Of a DNA stretch of 64,000 nt, positions 60,251 through 64,000 are shown piece after piece. How positions within the stretch are numbered: position 1 is the first letter of the stretch; each line of letters opens with the position of its first letter. The translations under genes were made by a program, and so were the position numbers. The stretch covers positions 36,918 through 100,917 of the forward strand of contig MU839232.1 of the NCBI GenBank assembly GCA_030685235.1. Reading direction: 5' to 3'. The stretch is from Copromyces sp. CBS 386.78 (taxonomy: Eukaryota > Ascomycota > Sordariomycetes > Sordariales > Sordariaceae). Under the pieces are notes generated by a model, which was given only the letters and a program-made list of their open reading frames with translations, was not told where the DNA came from and made no database searches.

Positions 60251-60379
60251 GATCCGTTTACAAACGGACAAATAAAAATTCAGTCGCAAATATCGCAATT
60301 CGAACTAAGTAATACAATAAGTATTAACCTTATCTCTTTTCTCCCTTCTATACTTATTAATTAAAATAATTTATTCTAA

Positions 60380-62040
60380 TAATAATCGCGTCCGTATTTA
60401 ATTTAATAATTAATAACGGACTAGCTAAAAATTATTACCGATAATTTTATTATAGTAACCGCCATTAGCGCCCTTTAAATTACTAACCTTAAAAATTAAA
60501 TAATTTATAATATTCTAATTAAAGTATTTATAAACTTCAATAACGATCTTAATATTCGCGCTCTATTATATTATATTGTAAATTATACCCTTACGCTTAC
60601 ATTAGTCCTAATATTCCGCAACGTCGTTCTCGCTTACAACTATTTAATTTATAATAATATAATCGAAGCCCGCTCGTACGCTTAAAGAGCCGAAGAGGAT
60701 TTTACCGAATCCTACTAAAAAATTAATTGTTTAAATATTCGAAATACCGAATTCTAATAAGGGATTAACGAATTTAAATAATCTTTTAACGATTTTAAAA
60801 TTAATACTTTTAAATTTTTTTAAAAATAAAGAGATAAGTATACTAAAATTATTAATAAAATCTACACTCAATTAAAATAAATTTAAGAAATTAAAATACT
60901 TATTATAATAATTACGAATATTAACGGTAGTAGTTATAAATCGGTATAATTATATACGTATATTATTCTATTCGATAATAAAAGAATTACTTTATTAGAA
61001 AAAGCGGAGAAATACCGCTCCTAATATATAAAGGTTAAATTATACTAAATTAATAAACCGGTCTATTTTACTTCTAAGTTTAAACGTTTTTCGTATATCG
61101 CTAAATACTTCGAAGGCCCCCTTTTCACGGCTATCGAATCGATATTAATTAATATCTTCAAATATTTAATTAACGATACTACATAGAAATAAAAGATTAT
61201 TATAAATCTTTTTAAAGAATTTAATATTAAGTACAATAATTCTAACTTTACCGTTATTATTCGTCGCGAATTAAATAATTTAAAAATAATTAAAAATATA
61301 CGCTAAACCGCTTTCGAAAATTAATTTACTATTTTTATCGATTAATATAATATAAATAATACTATAAAAGTATATTTCCTTTATAATAAGATTATTAAAA
61401 TTATTTATAATATTATTATTTACTAATACCCGCTTCTTACCGATAACGACTATAATAAATAGCTCTAAATAACCCGCTTACTAGCTTAGAACTATAAAAA
61501 TAATATCTACCGAAAGAAGTTCGCCAACCCTTTTTATAAACCGTCTTCCTTAAATAACTATAATACTACTTCGTCCGTAGAATAGCCCGTCAATTAGGGT
61601 AATAACGTAATAAACCTTAATTCTATATCCGCTATTAATATTATTATACGCAATATAATTTTATAAAAAATCTTCGAATATTATATAAAGACCGGCGCAT
61701 ATACCCGTTGCGGTCGTAAAAATTATTTTTCGGCCATTTACCGTAGCTATATTAATTTTAATAAAGATCCCCCCGTTTCTACCTATAATAGTCGCGGCGG
61801 TCGTAGTAGTAGAGGCGGTAGTAGAGGCGGTAGTAAGGGTAGTAATAATAATAACTCCGCTCCTTAATAGGGCTAGTATAATTATAACTAATAGGATTAT
61901 AATTAATAGGGCTACGGCTAATAATATTAAATTAACGCTATAAACGCCTAAACGGCCAATAATAACGCTACAGTACTATAATATTAATAAGCCCCGGTCC
62001 CCGCGTACGTCCCCAACTTCGTCGGCCCCATCTAAAATAA
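60380..62040 (+). pseudogene. Gypsy gag, decayed
   Basis: The frame contains F-E-G-P-L near 61100 and a zinc knuckle at 61700-61741, now Y-T-R-C-G-R-K-N-Y-F-S-A-I-Y. This fits C-X2-C-X4-H-X4-C with two Cys codons (TGT, TGC) turned into Tyr and the His codon (CAT) into Tyr, each by one transition. An Arg/Gly/Ser-rich tail (R-G-G-R-S-S-R-G-G-S-R-G-G) follows at about 61790-61850. This is RNA-binding nucleocapsid architecture, now non-functional. Confidence 0.8.
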
Positions 62041-63559
62041 TAAAATTAATTATATTAATTAGCAGGGAAATATATAACCTTTAAACTAAATTGTAATTAG
62101 AAGTAATTATTTATAAAATAAAAAAAAGAGGGTAATATTACTATATAACTAAATATAATTAAAATTTATAAATCTTCTATAAATAATTATTATAAATACC
62201 TTAATTTATTAAACCTCTTTATTTAATTATCCGACGGATCGTATAAAATATATTATTCAAATTTAATCGATAGTAATTATACTACCTTAAGTTTTATTAA
62301 TAAACGTTTCGTTTATTATTACTATTTCCCCTTTTTTAAATTTATAATATTTAAAATCTTATATTTCGCTAACGGAAGCCCCGCCAAAAGTAATATTATT
62401 TATTTTATAAAACTTATAATAGGGATAGGCTATTATTACGAAATTATCGACCTTTTTATTTACAATTTAGCCGAAAATAACCCAATTATTCTAAACTACT
62501 TATAATTAATTTATTATTCGCCAAATATCTTATAGTTTTATAATTCGCTCTAATTTATTGTAATTTATAAAAAACGCGGCTACTTCCCTAAGGGAATCCT
62601 TAATATTAAGCGAGAAGCCCCTATAACTGGTTTAACTACTTATATAATAAATTTAACGTTTAGAAAAGCTATTTACGAGGAAGTCCTAAACGAAGGCAAA
62701 CCTGATATTAAATTACGAGCGGATACCCTTTACTATATTTCTATTTCTACAATTATAAAATGTATAACCTACTAATAGTTTAACCGTTTTCGAGACCGGA
62801 TCGTTTACCGCTTAAAGACTTCCGCAATTAGTAAAATATTAACGGGCTCCGGCTAAACTATTATATTTAATGCAATCCCTTATAACGTAATCCCCTTTTT
62901 TTTTTTACGGATAGTCCTAATATTTTATTGGGTAATTAGAGGATTCCGTACTATTACTATAAATTATCGAATGTAAGTCCGCCGTCTCTATATTTTAATA
63001 AATCTTATTAATCCTAACGATATTAAAGAATTATTTACCGCCGCTTTTAATTAATTAGTAAAGAAGTATAACCTTTAAATTATCCGTACTATAAAGGCTA
63101 ATATAACCGAAAATATTAAATATATAATAAAAGAAGATTAATTAGTAGAAGAGTATAATATTTTAGACCTATCCGCCTTTAATAATAAATTTATATTAAA
63201 AATAATTAAAGAAGTCTTTATAAATAGGGGATAAAAATATAAGAAATTCTTTAATAGTAATTTTTATTACTAAATCGATAGTTTAGTAGGTAAAGGTAAT
63301 GTAGCTACTTTAAAAATTATTAAAGTTTCTAACTCTATTAAAATTACCGGTACGGATGCCGATTTCCCTTAGTATAAAAAAGCCATCGATTAATACTTCG
63401 CTGCCAACGGTATCGCCTTATATAAAGTTACTTCGGAAAATATTATAAAATTTTACGAAAAAACCGATAAACCCCTTAAGATTAACGAATAAATTTAAAT
63501 TAAATTACTTCGATAGTACTAATATTATACGAATATATTCTATTAAAAGGGAATTAAAA

Positions 63560-63906
63560 CCCTTCTCCCTTATTATTCTTACGATTTTAAAATTGAATTT
63601 TACCCGGGAACTATACCCCTAGCTATTTACGGACGCCCTTTTAACCCTGACGAATTTAATGTTATTAAGAAATAAATTAACGATATACTATAGAAGAAAT
63701 TTATCCGGCCATTATAATTAGAAGCATCCGTTCTAATCCTTTTAATAAAGAAATTAAGAGGAGGAGTCCGCGTTTACGTAAATTACCGTAATATTAATAA
63801 TATTACCTTTAAATTATAATATCCGCTACTACTAATTAAAAAAACCTTTAACGCAATTTATTATATTAAAATTTTCACTAAATTCGACGTTATCGTTACT
63901 TTTAAC
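63560..63906 (+). pseudogene. Gypsy reverse transcriptase N-terminal part, decayed and interrupted
   Basis: Reads Y-Y-S-Y-D-F-K-I-E-F-Y-P-G-T at the usual RT entry, then K-K-F-I-R-P, V-N-Y-R-N-I-N and F-T-K-F-D-V-I-V-T-F-N, which fits F-T-K-L-D-V-x-x-A-F-N of Gypsy RT. The frame is cut directly after F-N by the insertion at 63907, so the catalytic Y-x-D-D box lies outside the window. Confidence 0.83.
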
Positions 63907-64000
63907 TGTTACGGTATAGGCACAGTCCGACCATGCCGCCATGCGGACCTTTCTGGAAGGATATCGTTTGCGAACCTGACCGCTTCACCGTTTACGGTTC
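63907..64000. mobile_element. start of a nested, unmutated insertion
   Basis: At 63907 composition changes abruptly from AT-rich to normal, inside the Gypsy RT. The new sequence begins TGTTACGGTATAGGCACAG, the TG start typical of fungal LTRs, preceded by a possible 5-bp target TTAAC. Only 94 bp are visible, so class and extent are unknown. Confidence 0.6.

Larger units (their letters stand above)
59945..63906 (+). mobile_element. 5' part of a RIP-mutated Gypsy-type LTR retrotransposon
   Basis: Begins TGTAACATGCCC, a typical fungal Gypsy LTR start. It continues through a decayed gag (about 60380-62040) with a zinc knuckle and an RGG-rich tail, a protease zone, and the start of reverse transcriptase (about 63565-63906). 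RT directly after the gag-protease part, with no integrase between, is the Gypsy order. RT remnants include Y-P-G-T-I-P near 63600, V-N-Y-R-N-I-N near 63780 (original V-D-Y-R) and F-T-K-F-D-V near 63870. It is broken at 63907 by another insertion and its 3' part lies beyond the window. Confidence 0.85.

Overview
The window comes from a filamentous ascomycete of the Sordariales, most likely Neurospora or a very close relative. Four things point there. Unique DNA with normal GC content alternates sharply with long AT-rich blocks. Repeat copies in those blocks differ almost only by C-to-T and G-to-A transitions, the signature of repeat-induced point mutation (RIP). Introns are short with GTRNGT donors and CTAAC/CTGAC branch sites. 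The unique DNA is sprinkled with the motif CTACCTAGGTAG. I ran no searches, so every family name rests on motifs read by eye.

Layout. Bases 1-3912 hold no gene I can support. A complete Copia-type LTR retrotransposon, killed by RIP, lies at 3918-9340 with 173-bp LTRs and the target duplication ATTCC. From 9346 to 15517 the DNA is gene-poor and contains a 0.5-kb inverted-repeat element (10443-10961) and a 76-nt hairpin. The gene block follows: a candidate 51-residue three-exon gene (15518-15960, minus), a four-TM membrane protein (17490-20390, minus), a doubtful small gene (22214-22709, plus), a 689-residue protein of unknown function whose first intron is 1 kb long and full of tandem repeats (24925-28101, plus), a 1328-residue aromatic-acid-exporter-like membrane protein (30347-34443, plus), and a 582-residue MFS transporter (35767-37783, minus). 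The last two genes converge.

From 38223 to the end the DNA is mostly RIP-mutated. A 19-kb block (38253-57276) is bounded by a 30-bp direct repeat and holds long decayed reading frames that match no family I recognise, plus internal tandem repeats. An unmutated 526-bp inverted-repeat element has inserted into one of these dead frames at 55509-56034. A Gypsy-type retrotransposon starts at 59945. It shows a RIP-destroyed Gag zinc knuckle and RT remnants, and is itself interrupted at about 63907 by another, unmutated insertion that runs off the window.

How it fits together. The genes look independent, not clustered by pathway: two membrane transporter-type genes, one membrane protein of unknown role, and one coiled-coil protein. 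The right third is a layered transposon cemetery whose insertion order can be read from which pieces carry RIP damage.
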